A stretch of DNA of 31,596 nt. Source: an uncultured Muribaculaceae bacterium (lineage in GTDB: Bacteria; Bacteroidota; Bacteroidia; Bacteroidales; Muribaculaceae). Shown here piece after piece: positions 1-8,014 of this stretch; the first letter of the stretch is position 1, and every line of letters starts with the position of its first letter. The position numbers were made by a program, and so were the translations under genes. The stretch is from NCBI GenBank assembly GCA_958439725.1, contig CAUBWJ010000025.1:1-31596 (forward strand), given 5' to 3'. The notes under the pieces are model-generated. The model saw only the letters and a program-made list of their open reading frames with translations. It made no database searches and was not told the DNA's origin.

Positions 1-139
1 AATGGAATCGGTCCTATTTTTTCAATTGCCCTCTAAAGTTTAGCGGACAGTAATAGACGGTAATTTGATTTTTGCAACACCTTCATAAGCTGCGGGGGAA
101 AATTTACATTGACCCCGGACCTCCGGCCTCGGTACTCAC

Positions 140-175
140 AAAAAACAAAGAAGCCCGCTGAATTTCAGCGGGCTT
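140..175 (-). terminator. Rho-independent terminator of tRNA-Ser
   Basis: A perfect 12-bp stem (151-162 with 164-175, one-base loop at 163) is followed on the minus strand by a T-rich run (complement of 140-150). It starts three bases past the encoded CCA of the tRNA, so it should end that transcript. Confidence 0.85.
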
Positions 176-177
176 CC

Positions 178-269
178 TGGCGGAGAGGACGAGATTCGAA
201 CTCGTGGTAGAGATTGCTCCCTACGTCGGTTTAGCAAACCGGTGGTTTCAGCCACTCACCCACCTCTCC
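178..269 (-). tRNA. tRNA-Ser(GCU)
   Basis: Read on the minus strand this folds as a full tRNA: acceptor arm GGAGAGG with CCTCTCC, a T-arm with loop TTCGAAT, anticodon loop TTGCTAA with anticodon GCT, and a long variable arm, as expected for serine. It should read AGC and AGU codons. The discriminator base is G and the 3' CCA is encoded (178-180). A Bacteroidales-type promoter lies just upstream and a hairpin terminator just downstream, so it appears to be transcribed alone. Confidence 0.97.
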
Positions 270-296
270 TTGGCAGGGCTTGCCTGATTGCGGGTA

Positions 297-327
297 CAAA
301 TGTAGGGGTTTTATTTGAAAGGTGCAA
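297..327 (-). promoter_or_regulatory. Promoter of tRNA-Ser
   Basis: On the minus strand TTG (327-325) is followed after 20 bases by TACATTTG (304-297), matching the Bacteroidales -33/-7 pattern. It places the transcript start about 20 bases before the mature tRNA 5' end. The -33 box lies inside the hairpin that follows the upstream peptidase gene. Confidence 0.7.
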
Positions 328-371
328 GCAAACGGTCAAAAATTTGTTCGGCGACCGTTGCCTGCACCTTT
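318..371 (-). terminator. Interrupted hairpin after the peptidase gene
   Basis: Two nested stems, 318-326 with 363-371 (9 bp) and 331-337 with 353-359 (7 bp), form a long interrupted hairpin 22 bases beyond the stop of the minus-strand peptidase. A short, mixed T/A-rich tail follows on the minus strand. It probably terminates the peptidase transcript, though the U-tract is poor. Confidence 0.5.
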
Positions 372-393
372 TTAGCTGGCGCTGTTGCGTCTG

Positions 394-1602
394 TTATTTC
401 TTGACGTTGAGTTTGTTGAGGATGGCCTGGGGCACTGCTTCCTTGTTCAGGTAGATATCGATGGTCTTGGCAAGGAAGAAGGGCTCTGAAACGTAGAAGA
501 ATCCGTCGTAGATGTTGTTGGTATCCCAGGAGTTCTTCACCTTGTAGTAGCGGTTGCCTTTCTGGTCAACGGCTTTGCCTACGATAACCATGCCGTGGTC
601 GTCGGTGGTTTCCTGACGGTCAAACATCTCCTGGCGCATCTCTTGGGTAACGTTGATTTCTTCAACCGGGCCTTCGAAGTTGTATTTGGAGTTGTTGCGT
701 TCGCTGTCGGAAAGTTTCACCCAGCGCGAGAGCTCGGTGTCGTTCATGTCCGATTCGCTCTTGCCTTTGGGCATCAGGGCCACGCCTTTGTTCCACTTGA
801 AGCCGCCTTCGCTCACGTCGGCTGCCCAGTCTACCGAGTAACCGTTTTCAAGAGCGTTGTCAACCACGGCCTTGAGCTCCTCCAGAGGGAGGTTGTAGAA
901 CTGTCCGTTGAGCCAGTTATCGGAAACCTCAAGCTCAAAGGGCTGGTAGAAAGGATGGTGTGTGAATGAGGTGAGGGCAATGTAGTCGTTCACGTTGATG
1001 GGGAGTGAAGCGGCGAATGTCTTGGGAGTATAGGTCTTGCCTTCATACACGAAAGAATCGGGGATTTCGCCGAAATAAGCGTCGAGAATGCCGTTGAAGC
1101 CTTTGCGCCATGCGGTGGATACGCGGCGGTTGGGTTTGCGCACTATGGTTTTCACATAGCCCGACAGAAGGCTTTCCACTTCGCCGTGCACGTGCTTGTC
1201 CTCGCCGTAGTTAAGGCCTTTGTATGCCTCTTCGGGCATTGCTCCGTATTTGGCCCAGATATAGGGAACGTCGAGACCCGAGCCACCCTGGCTGAACTGA
1301 GCCACGCCGTAGCGGCGAACGAAACGGTCGGCTTTCTCATCGTAGCAAAGACGCACGGGGAACATTTCTGAAAGGTCCACAACCTTGCCGGTCTTGCGCA
1401 GGATTTCATCCTCGTAGAAAGAGTTGGACGAGAAGCACCAGCATGTTCCCGACTTGTTCTGGTCCTTGACCGGAGTGGTTTTCACTACGTTGACATCTGT
1501 AAACGTGAAGCCTACGGAGTCCTTGGGCGCTTTCTTCTTGGGGGCGGCCGAAAGGGTAGCGCCCACTGCGAGAGCGAAGGCAATGCAGATTAGTTTTTTC
1601 AT
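394..1602 (-). CDS. Exported C1-family cysteine peptidase (aminopeptidase C / bleomycin hydrolase-like)
   Basis: The 402-residue product starts with a signal peptide (about residues 1-20, ending LSAAP), so it is exported, probably to the periplasm. Papain-type catalytic residues are all visible: oxyanion Gln48 and Cys54 in DQNKSGTCW, His336 in DDHGMVIVG and Asn357 in KNSWD. The Gln-to-Cys distance and long insert before the His fit the C1B (bleomycin hydrolase) group, whose members remove N-terminal residues from peptides; the exact substrate here is unknown. The gene is monocistronic, with its own promoter at 1664-1697 and a hairpin downstream, and is divergent from nfnA. The ATG start gives a good signal peptide, so I keep it. 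Confidence 0.9.
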   Translation of the reverse strand: MKKLICIAFALAVGATLSAAPKKKAPKDSVGFTFTDVNVVKTTPVKDQNKSGTCWCFSSNSFYEDEILRKTGKVVDLSEMFPVRLCYDEKADRFVRRYGVAQFSQGGSGLDVPYIWAKYGAMPEEAYKGLNYGEDKHVHGEVESLLSGYVKTIVRKPNRRVSTAWRKGFNGILDAYFGEIPDSFVYEGKTYTPKTFAASLPINVNDYIALTSFTHHPFYQPFELEVSDNWLNGQFYNLPLEELKAVVDNALENGYSVDWAADVSEGGFKWNKGVALMPKGKSESDMNDTELSRWVKLSDSERNNSKYNFEGPVEEINVTQEMRQEMFDRQETTDDHGMVIVGKAVDQKGNRYYKVKNSWDTNNIYDGFFYVSEPFFLAKTIDIYLNKEAVPQAILNKLNVKK

Positions 1603-1663
1603 TTTCTTTTATGTAATAATATGATTGGTAATTCGAAACGGCGTACTATGAATAAAATTTTAT

Positions 1664-1697
1664 CAAAGTTACAAAATTTTTATTTGAATTGACCAAA
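1664..1697 (-). promoter_or_regulatory. Promoter of the C1 peptidase gene
   Basis: Minus-strand TTTG (1697-1694) and TAACTTTG (1671-1664) are 22 bases apart, slightly longer than the usual 19-21. The predicted leader is about 55 bases. Confidence 0.5.
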
Positions 1698-1724
1698 TAA
1701 ATATGCAATGGAAGCGTTTTTTTG

Positions 1725-1732
1725 TAAATTTG
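1725..1732 (+). promoter_or_regulatory. -7 element of the nfnAB promoter
   Basis: TAAATTTG matches the Bacteroidales -7 element, about 40 bases before the nfnA ATG at 1773. I see no clear TTTG at the right distance upstream. Confidence 0.45.
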
Positions 1733-1772
1733 TGGATGCAAGCAGTTGCTCTTACCGAAAACCATAGAAAAC

Positions 1773-2591
1773 ATGTTTAAGATATTAGAGAAAGAGAGGT
1801 TCTCGGAACACGTGGTGAAATTCGTGGTCGAGGCTCCGATGATAGCCTTTTCGCGGCGTCCGGGTCATTTTGTGATAGTGCGGGCATGCGAGGGGGGCGA
1901 GCGCATTCCTCTCACCATAGCCGACGCCGACGTGGAGCGGGGCACCATCACTCTCGTTGTTCAGGAAGTGGGTGTTTCCACCGCTAAAATCTGTGCTCTC
2001 GAGCCCGGCGATTCGTTGATAGACGTAGTGGGCCCCCTGGGACAGGCCACTCATATAGAGAAAGTAGGCACGGTGGTGTGCTGTGGCGGCGGCGTGGGCG
2101 TGGCTCCGCTTCTGCCCATAGTCAAGGCCATGAAGCAGGCCGGAAACCGCGTGGTCACGGTGCTCGCGGCCCGTACACGGGAGCTGATAATACTTCAGGA
2201 GCAGGTTGCTCCATGGAGCGACGAGGTAATCATAATGACTGACGACGGTAGCTACGGCCGCAAAGGTCTGGTAACAGCCGGTGTGGAAGAGGTCATCAAC
2301 CGCGAGAAGGTCGATCTGGTGGTTACCATCGGTCCCGCCGTGATGATGAAGTTCGTGTCGAAGCTTACCGCCGGTTACGGTATTCCCACCATGTGCTCGC
2401 TCAACACCATAATGGTTGACGGCACGGGAATGTGCGGCGCATGCCGCGTGACGGTCGACGGGCGCACCCGTTTCGTGTGCATCGACGGCCCCGAGTTCGA
2501 TGCCCACAAGGTGGATTTCGACGAGATGCTCATGCGCTTGCGCTCATACGATAAATCAATAATGGAGGACGACAATCATGAAAAGCAATAA
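1773..2591 (+). CDS. nfnA: NADH-dependent ferredoxin:NADP+ oxidoreductase, small subunit (NfnA type)
   Basis: Encodes 272 residues of the FAD / [2Fe-2S] subunit that works with NfnB to couple NADH, NADPH and ferredoxin by electron bifurcation in the cytoplasm. Visible features: a flavin-binding RPGHFVIVRA segment (about residues 29-38), an NAD-binding glycine run GGGVGVAP (about 105-112), and four C-terminal cysteines (208, 221, 224, 236) in CS..., MCGAC and FVC for the [2Fe-2S] cluster. A TTG at 1746 would add nine residues, but family members begin with MFKILE-like sequence, so ATG 1773 is chosen. The end overlaps nfnB by 14 bases, indicating coupling. The same fold also serves dihydroorotate dehydrogenase PyrK, but the nfnB neighbour favours Nfn. 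Confidence 0.9.
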   Translation: MFKILEKERFSEHVVKFVVEAPMIAFSRRPGHFVIVRACEGGERIPLTIADADVERGTITLVVQEVGVSTAKICALEPGDSLIDVVGPLGQATHIEKVGTVVCCGGGVGVAPLLPIVKAMKQAGNRVVTVLAARTRELIILQEQVAPWSDEVIIMTDDGSYGRKGLVTAGVEEVINREKVDLVVTIGPAVMMKFVSKLTAGYGIPTMCSLNTIMVDGTGMCGACRVTVDGRTRFVCIDGPEFDAHKVDFDEMLMRLRSYDKSIMEDDNHEKQ

Positions 2592-4059
2592 TCCGGTTGC
2601 GGACGGACGCGATGCCGCCTGGCGCGTGGCTCTGCGCGATGCCATGCCCGCAAAAGAACGCACGGCTATTCCGCGCGTGAAAATGCCCGAACTTCCTCCG
2701 GAAGTGAGGGTGACGAATTTCGAGGAGGTGAACCGTGGCCTGACACCTGAGCAGGCTCTCACGGAATCCACCCGCTGTCTCGACTGTCCCGACCCCCAGT
2801 GCGTCACCGGATGCCCGGTGGCCATAGATATCCCGGGATTTATAAAGAATATACAGCGCGGCGACCTCCCCGAGGCCGCGCATGTGCTCCGGCTCACTTC
2901 GGCTCTTCCTGCCGTGTGTGGCCGCGTTTGTCCGCAGGAGAAGCAGTGTGAGAGCAAGTGCATCTACAACCGCATGAAGAAACCTCCGGTTGCGATAGGC
3001 TATCTCGAGCGCTTCGCTGCCGATTCGCAGTCTGAGAAAGTAGCCGATGCTCCCGTTCCGGGCCCGAAAGACTTCAAATGCAGGATTGCTGTGGCCGGAA
3101 GCGGCCCGGCCGGCCTTTCGTTTGCCGGCGACATGGCTTCGCGCGGCTACGACGTGACGGTGTTCGAGGCTCTCCACGAGATCGGCGGCGTGCTGAAATA
3201 CGGCATACCCGAATTCCGTCTGCCCAACCGCGTGGTCGACGTTGAGATTGAGGCCTTGCGGCGTATGGGAGTGAAATTCGTGACGGATGTGGTGATAGGG
3301 AAGACCCTTTCCATGGAACGCCTCGGGGAAATGGGCTTCAAGGGTCTCTTTGTAGGCTCCGGTGCAGGTCTGCCCGGCTTCATGAATATTCCCGGCGAAA
3401 ACCTTATAGGCGTGATGTCGTGCAACGAATATCTCACCCGCATAAATCTCATGGGTGCCGGACGCCCGGGCTTTGACACTCCGGTGCTTCGCGGTCACAC
3501 GGTGGCCGTGATTGGCGGCGGAAATACCGCCATGGACTCCGTCCGCACGGCCCGGCGCATGGGCGCCGAAAGAGCGCTTGTGGTCTACCGTCGCGGTGAG
3601 GAGGAGATGCCGGCCCGCAAGGAAGAGGTGGAGCACGCGCGCCAGGAAGGCGTGGAATTCCTCACGCTCCATAACCCGGTGGAGTATCTGCCCGACGAGC
3701 TTGGCCGCGTGAGAGCCATGCGCCTGCAGCGCATGAAGCTCGGCGAGCCCGATGCTTCAGGCCGTCGTCGCCCTGAGCCAATAGAGGGCGATATAGTGGA
3801 AATGCCCGTGGATCTGGTGATAGTATCCGTTGGCGTTTCACCCAATCCGCTTATTCCGAATCATGTGAAGGGTATAGGCGTGAGCCGTCGCGGTACCATA
3901 GAGGTGAATCCCGATACCATGCAGTCGGCCGTTCCCACGCTGTTTGCCGGGGGCGACATAGTGCGCGGCGGAGCCACGGTTATACTTGCCATGGGCGACG
4001 GACGCCGCGCGGCTGCCGGAATGGACGCATGGCTCTCCGGTTCAAAGGATGGGGCTTAA
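2578..4059 (+). CDS. nfnB: NADH-dependent ferredoxin:NADP+ oxidoreductase, large subunit (NfnB; GltD-like)
   Basis: The 493-residue protein has the layout of glutamate synthase small subunit-like flavoproteins. Eight N-terminal cysteines (67, 70, 75, 79 and 114, 118, 124, 128) can hold two [4Fe-4S] clusters. A FAD-binding GSGPAGL lies near residue 174, an NADPH-binding GGGNTAMDS near 310, and a final FAD motif AGGDIVRGGATVILAMGDG near 460. Alone it could be taken for GltD, but no glutamate synthase large subunit is nearby and it overlaps nfnA, so the bifurcating transhydrogenase is the better call. Its last 18 bases overlap the end of the convergent cardiolipin synthase gene. Confidence 0.9.
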   Translation: MKSNNPVADGRDAAWRVALRDAMPAKERTAIPRVKMPELPPEVRVTNFEEVNRGLTPEQALTESTRCLDCPDPQCVTGCPVAIDIPGFIKNIQRGDLPEAAHVLRLTSALPAVCGRVCPQEKQCESKCIYNRMKKPPVAIGYLERFAADSQSEKVADAPVPGPKDFKCRIAVAGSGPAGLSFAGDMASRGYDVTVFEALHEIGGVLKYGIPEFRLPNRVVDVEIEALRRMGVKFVTDVVIGKTLSMERLGEMGFKGLFVGSGAGLPGFMNIPGENLIGVMSCNEYLTRINLMGAGRPGFDTPVLRGHTVAVIGGGNTAMDSVRTARRMGAERALVVYRRGEEEMPARKEEVEHARQEGVEFLTLHNPVEYLPDELGRVRAMRLQRMKLGEPDASGRRRPEPIEGDIVEMPVDLVIVSVGVSPNPLIPNHVKGIGVSRRGTIEVNPDTMQSAVPTLFAGGDIVRGGATVILAMGDGRRAAAGMDAWLSGSKDGA

Positions 4060-5484
4060 CAGCCTTGTAAGCGATTCCAGTATCTTGTGCCTGAGTGGCC
4101 GCACGCGCCATTCAGGCTGGAATACGCGCGAGCATTCGTGCTGGTCGGCTATGAACTGGCGGCAAAGCCTGGAGTTGATTTCAGGCGAGTAGATAAACAT
4201 TGTGGCCTCGAAATTGTGTTCGAAGCTGCGGAAATCTATGTTTGCCGAGCCTACGGCGCTGAACCCGTCATCAATCATCAGGGTTTTGCTGTGGAGCATC
4301 CCCGCTTCATAGAAATATATTTTTATGCCGGCACGCAGGCATTCCATCACGTAGCTTCGCGAGGCATACGTCAGCACGCGCGAATCGCTGTGGGCCGGAA
4401 TCATCACCCTTACGTCCACGCGCGCCAGTGCCGCCGTCTGGAGCGCACGCAGTATGCCTTCGGTGGGCAGGAAATACGGCGTCTGGATATAGACGCGCTT
4501 GCGTGCGTTGCCTATGGCTTTGATCATCATGAATTCCACGTTGCTCCATTCGCTGGTGGGGCCGCTGCGGAGCATCTGCATGGCGCTTTCCCCGCATGGG
4601 GTGGTGTCTACTTTTTCGGTCACGAGCGGGTTTCCCATGAACGACCAGTCTACCGCGAATGAATATTCCAGCGCTCCGACTGCCGGCCCTGTGATTCTCA
4701 GGTGGGTGTCGCGCCATTTGCCGAATTTGCCGCCATGCATGTAGCGGTCGGCGATATTCATGCCTCCTATATAGCCTGTTTTGCCGTCAATCACACAGAT
4801 TTTACGGTGATTGCGCCAGTTTATGCGCGTTGCGAGCAGCGGAAACGCCACTCTGAAAAACGGGTGTATCTCCACGCCACCTTCGCGGAGCCGGCGGAAA
4901 AAGGCGTTGGATGTGCCGAATGAGCCTATATGGTCATAAATCACTCTTACCCTTACTCCTTCGGCGGCTTTGCGGAGGAGCGCGTCGGCAAGGCGGCGTC
5001 CGGTCTCGTCGTCGGAGAGTATGTAGTATTGCACATGGATGTATTCCCGGGCGCTCTCTATGTCGGCAAGGAGCGCGTTGAATTTTGCTGTGCCGTCGTT
5101 GAACACCGTCACGTCGTTGCCGCTATGAAGCTGTGCGCCGGTGAGCGCGCGCCCCATTTCCACCTGCTGGCGTTCTGTGGGCGAGAGGGAGGAGGTGTCG
5201 GAGCTTTTGGCCGTTTCCGAATCGTTTCTGCGCAGTCGCCGTTTGTTGCGGCGTGATATCATGCGCGTGTTTTTGATGTTTCGCCCGAAAAATATATACA
5301 GCAGTATTCCAATGCCCGGTATGGTCAGGAGCACCGTAATCCAGGCAAGCGATTTTACCGGATTGCGGTTTTCCGAAAGCACTACTCCCACTATGGCCAG
5401 AACCGTGGCGGCATATATGGCCGCCAGAGCCCAGTAAATCCAGTTGAGCGGAGATGCAAGGGCTATGATTACTGAGGGCGACAT
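4042..5484 (-). CDS. cls: Cardiolipin synthase (phospholipase D family)
   Basis: The 480-residue protein has two N-terminal membrane segments (about 14-36 and 45-66) followed by two phospholipase D domains. Both HKD motifs are intact: HRK...D at His226, Lys228, Asp233, and HSK...D at His398, Lys400, Asp405. This is the standard architecture of bacterial Cls, which condenses two phosphatidylglycerols (or PG with another phospholipid) into cardiolipin at the inner membrane. Length is typical. It stands alone on the minus strand; no clear promoter motif was found upstream. Its 3' end overlaps the convergent nfnB by 18 bases with no room for a terminator. Confidence 0.93.
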   Translation of the reverse strand: MSPSVIIALASPLNWIYWALAAIYAATVLAIVGVVLSENRNPVKSLAWITVLLTIPGIGILLYIFFGRNIKNTRMISRRNKRRLRRNDSETAKSSDTSSLSPTERQQVEMGRALTGAQLHSGNDVTVFNDGTAKFNALLADIESAREYIHVQYYILSDDETGRRLADALLRKAAEGVRVRVIYDHIGSFGTSNAFFRRLREGGVEIHPFFRVAFPLLATRINWRNHRKICVIDGKTGYIGGMNIADRYMHGGKFGKWRDTHLRITGPAVGALEYSFAVDWSFMGNPLVTEKVDTTPCGESAMQMLRSGPTSEWSNVEFMMIKAIGNARKRVYIQTPYFLPTEGILRALQTAALARVDVRVMIPAHSDSRVLTYASRSYVMECLRAGIKIYFYEAGMLHSKTLMIDDGFSAVGSANIDFRSFEHNFEATMFIYSPEINSRLCRQFIADQHECSRVFQPEWRVRPLRHKILESLTRLLSPIL

Positions 5485-5560
5485 CCTGTTTTTTATCCCC
5501 GAAATTACAAAACCGCTGTAAGCGGATAGCCCTTATTGCACATAAATCAGCAGTGTATGC

Positions 5561-5606
5561 AAAAAAAACATCCGCGCGATGCCGGAAAACGGACAGCGCG
5601 CGGATG
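5561..5606 (-). terminator. Rho-independent terminator of the rpsF-rpsR-rplI operon
   Basis: A perfect GC-rich 10-bp stem (5569-5578 with 5597-5606) is followed on the minus strand by eight T residues (complement of 5561-5568). It lies 55 bases past the rplI stop. Confidence 0.9.
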
Positions 5607-5660
5607 CGTATGGTTTAATCTCACTGCGGCAATCGCATGGATGGATGCCGCTTGAAGAAA

Positions 5661-6104
5661 TTACTCGGAAACTACTTCAAAGGGAACCTCGGCGGTAACC
5701 TCTTTGTGGAGTTTGATGATGGCGTTGTATTTGCCAACTTCCTTCACGGGCTCTTTGAGCACGATGAGCTTGCGGTCGATGTTGAAACCGAGCTTCTCGA
5801 GAGCCTCGGCGATCTGGATTGCGTTTACAGAACCGAAGATAGTGCCGGTGGAGCTTGTCTTGGCTCCGATGGTGAGGCTTACGCCTTCGAGCGATTTAGC
5901 GGTAGCTTCGGCATCGGCCTTGAGCTGTGCGAGCTTGTGGGCACGCTGGCGCTGGTTCTCAGCAAGCACTTTCAGCGCCGATTCAGTGGCTATTACGGCC
6001 TTTCCGAAGGGAATAAGGTAGTTGCGGCCGTAGCCCGACTTAACTTCAACCACGTCGTCTTTGTAACCGAGGTTGTTGATGTCTTCCTTAAGAATGATTT
6101 TCAT
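5661..6104 (-). CDS. rplI: 50S ribosomal protein L9
   Basis: The 147-residue protein begins MKIILKEDINNLGYKDDVVEVKSGY-like and contains GRNYLIPFGKA (about residues 26-36), the conserved N-terminal rRNA-binding part of bL9. A charged connecting helix (about 45-75) and C-terminal domain follow, and the length is normal. It is the last gene of rpsF-rpsR-rplI, 25 bases after rpsR and just before a strong terminator. Confidence 0.97.
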   Translation of the reverse strand: MKIILKEDINNLGYKDDVVEVKSGYGRNYLIPFGKAVIATESALKVLAENQRQRAHKLAQLKADAEATAKSLEGVSLTIGAKTSSTGTIFGSVNAIQIAEALEKLGFNIDRKLIVLKEPVKEVGKYNAIIKLHKEVTAEVPFEVVSE

Positions 6105-6129
6105 AAATCGTTAGCGTTAAAAGTGGTTT

Positions 6130-6399
6130 TTATTTCATCAGGTCAGTTACATAGGGCAGGAGCGCGAGATGGCGGGCACGCTTTACGGCCTGAGCCACGC
6201 GACGCTGGAATTTCAGCGAGGTGCCGGTGATGCGGCGGGGGAGAATCTTGCCCTGCTCGTTGAGGAACTTCTTGAGGAATTCGGGATCCTTGTAGTCGAT
6301 GTATTTGATTCCGCTGCGTTTGAAGCGGCAGTATTTTTTCTTCTTGACGTCAACGGACATCGGAGTAAGATAGCGGATTTCAGATTGTGTCTGTGCCAT
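6130..6399 (-). CDS. rpsR: 30S ribosomal protein S18
   Basis: The 89-residue protein has the bS18 core: a KKKYCRFKRSGIKYIDYKD region followed by LPRRITGTS and a basic helix with RRVAQAVKRARHLALLPY. It binds next to S6 in the small subunit platform, which fits its position three bases after rpsF. The lone Cys in KKYC is common in the family and does not make a zinc site here. Confidence 0.97.
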   Translation of the reverse strand: MAQTQSEIRYLTPMSVDVKKKKYCRFKRSGIKYIDYKDPEFLKKFLNEQGKILPRRITGTSLKFQRRVAQAVKRARHLALLPYVTDLMK

Positions 6400-6402
6400 G
6401 GT

Positions 6403-6780
6403 TTAGCCCTCCTTTACTTCAGATTCAACTTCTTCTTTAGCGGTCACTGTCTTGCCTGCCTTGATGCTGCGGCGCTTTTCGGCGTATTCGGCAGCGTATT
6501 TGTCAAGACGGAACACGAGGAAACGGAGCACGCGCTCGTCGCGGCGGAATGCTGTTTCAAGTTTCTTTACCAGAGTGGGTTCGCCGTCGAATTCCACCAG
6601 GTTGTAGAAGCCGGTCGACTTCTTCTGGATGGGATAGGCGAGCTTGCGAAGGCCCCACATTTCTTCGTTCACGATGGTGGCGCCATTCTCGGTGAGCACC
6701 GTTGTGAACTTTTCTACCGCTTCCTTCATCTGGGCGTCAGACAAAACGGGAGTTAAAATGAAAACGGTTTCGTACTTCAT
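6403..6780 (-). CDS. rpsF: 30S ribosomal protein S6
   Basis: The 125-residue protein starts MKYETVFILTPVLSD and contains RKLAYPIQKKSTGFYNLVEF, the hallmark beta-hairpin of bS6. The last 20 or so residues are an acidic/basic tail (AKEEVESEVKEG), variable in the family. First gene of rpsF-rpsR-rplI; a near-consensus promoter sits 67 bases upstream. Confidence 0.97.
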   Translation of the reverse strand: MKYETVFILTPVLSDAQMKEAVEKFTTVLTENGATIVNEEMWGLRKLAYPIQKKSTGFYNLVEFDGEPTLVKKLETAFRRDERVLRFLVFRLDKYAAEYAEKRRSIKAGKTVTAKEEVESEVKEG

Positions 6781-6846
6781 GTTTTGATGAAATGTTTTAA
6801 TATGTTGATTGTTACTTTGTTGCCGCGGTTTTTACCTTTGGCGCCG

Positions 6847-6878
6847 CAAAGTTAGTCATTTTTTACGTTATGTGCAAA
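6847..6878 (-). promoter_or_regulatory. Promoter of rpsF-rpsR-rplI
   Basis: Minus-strand TTTG (6878-6875), 20 bases, then TAACTTTG (6854-6847): a near-ideal Bacteroidales promoter. It ends just before the stop codon of the upstream sigma factor gene, so the ribosomal operon is independently transcribed with a leader of roughly 60 bases. Confidence 0.8.
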
Positions 6879-6881
6879 TAT

Positions 6882-7472
6882 TCAGCGGGTGAAGGCTATA
6901 TTGTTTTCGGCGGCGATGCGGCGCATGTTGATCAGGGCGTAGCGCATGCGGCCCAGGGCCGTGTTGATGCTCACTCCGGTTGCCTCGGCTATTTCCTTGA
7001 ACGACATGTCGCGGAAAAAGCGCATGTCAAGCACCTCGCGCTGGCTCTCGGGGAGCGCGCCGATTATACGGTGGATGTCCTTGTTTATCTGCGAGTCCAC
7101 AAGGAAGTCCTCTATGTTTCCTTCGGTGAGGTCTTTGCTGTTGAGAATATCCACGGTCTCGTCGTCGGACGAAACGGTGGTGTCCGATTTGTCCTGACGG
7201 TAGAAGTCGATGATGAGATTATGGGCTATGCGGGTTATCCACGAGGCGAACTTGCCCGTTTCGGAATAACGGCCCTGCCTGATGGTGGTGATGGCCTTTA
7301 TGAAGGTCTCCTGGAAGATATCGTCGGCTATATCACGGTTTTTGACAATAGTGCAAATGTATGAGAACACACGCGACTGATGGCGCATAAGCAGGGTGTC
7401 GAAAGCTTTGTTGTCGCCTTCGGCATAGGCAGCCACCAGCATATCGTCGGTGAGCTTGTTGATTTTCTGCAT
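6882..7472 (-). CDS. ECF-type RNA polymerase sigma factor
   Basis: The 196-residue protein has sigma region 2 (about residues 12-85, with IADDIFQETFIKA and FASWITRIAHNLIIDFYR) and region 4 (about 135-190, with LPESQREVLDMRFFRDMSFKEIAEATGVSINTALGRMRYAL forming the helix-turn-helix). The linker between them is acidic and serine-rich. No anti-sigma gene lies next to it, unlike the sigma factor near 8343. It has its own promoter of the housekeeping type (7597-7628), so expression is probably not strictly autoregulated. Which genes it controls cannot be seen. Confidence 0.9.
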   Translation of the reverse strand: MQKINKLTDDMLVAAYAEGDNKAFDTLLMRHQSRVFSYICTIVKNRDIADDIFQETFIKAITTIRQGRYSETGKFASWITRIAHNLIIDFYRQDKSDTTVSSDDETVDILNSKDLTEGNIEDFLVDSQINKDIHRIIGALPESQREVLDMRFFRDMSFKEIAEATGVSINTALGRMRYALINMRRIAAENNIAFTR

Positions 7473-7753
7473 TTCTATTCCTCTTGAATTAAAGTTGGAG
7501 TAGACGTAGAATCTATAGGCAGTAGGGTATTAAGTTGGAATAAATGATAGATAATGGTATAAGGAGGGGTTGCGCCTGGCGCTTTCTTTCCGGATACAAA
7601 GATAGGTGAAATGTCCGGTTCCGGCAAATAATGCGCCGGTTATCGTGGATGGATAATTATTATTTAACTATAATGGCACAATAATGGCTATTAGGTTCAC
7701 ATCGGTTAGCAATCCCGGGTTTTCTGGTGAAAATATATTTACATCAGTAATAA
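7473..7753. other. Intergenic region upstream of the first ECF sigma gene
   Basis: Apart from the minus-strand promoter at 7597-7628 and its long (about 118-base) leader, I see no gene, repeat or clear RNA structure here. The stretch 7640-7750 is AT-rich and could hold a promoter for the small plus-strand reading frame that follows, but no clean TAnnTTTG was found. Confidence 0.5.
7597..7628 (-). promoter_or_regulatory. Promoter of the first ECF sigma factor gene
   Basis: Minus-strand TTTG (7628-7625), 20 bases, TATCTTTG (7604-7597): a perfect Bacteroidales housekeeping promoter. The leader to the ATG at 7472 is about 118 bases, long enough for extra control. Confidence 0.75.
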
Positions 7754-8014
7754 ATGCGGAAAATCCACGTTTTAATAGTGAGGCCGCGGAGAGTCCGCCA
7801 CCTCCAGCAACCAAGCATCAACCGAATGCCTATGGCTAAAATATCCGCATCACAATCCCTGCCGGAAACCCAGGGTAACAATGACGGAGACCGCAGCCTC
7901 CGCTGCGGCCCCCGTAAGTCAACGATTCAGATCATACGTCAGTTTGCCCGTGCCTATACGGTGATCGGGCGAAAGAAAAAATCGCCGCTCGACTCGGGCA
8001 TTATCATCAACTGA
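7754..8014 (+). CDS. Possible small protein of unknown function
   Basis: An 86-codon frame whose C-terminal half, TIQIIRQFARAYTVIGRK then SPLDSGIIIN, resembles in my memory a common class of short Bacteroidales proteins ending in a QFARAY-like segment followed by a short hydrophobic tail. That is recall, not a search. The true start may be Met25 or Met27 (7826 or 7832), since the first 24 residues are basic and featureless. There is no signal peptide or membrane segment. It ends exactly against the stop of the convergent membrane protein gene at 8015. It may be spurious. Confidence 0.4.
   Translation: MRKIHVLIVRPRRVRHLQQPSINRMPMAKISASQSLPETQGNNDGDRSLRCGPRKSTIQIIRQFARAYTVIGRKKKSPLDSGIIIN

Noticed and set aside
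242..454. A 70-codon plus-strand frame from the tRNA into the peptidase end
   Set aside because: It begins inside the tRNA gene and crosses a terminator hairpin and an antisense gene.
2530..3672. A 380-codon minus-strand frame opposite nfnA/nfnB
   Set aside because: It is the GC-rich antisense of clear flavoprotein genes, with no recognisable domain and a His/Ala/Arg-rich composition.
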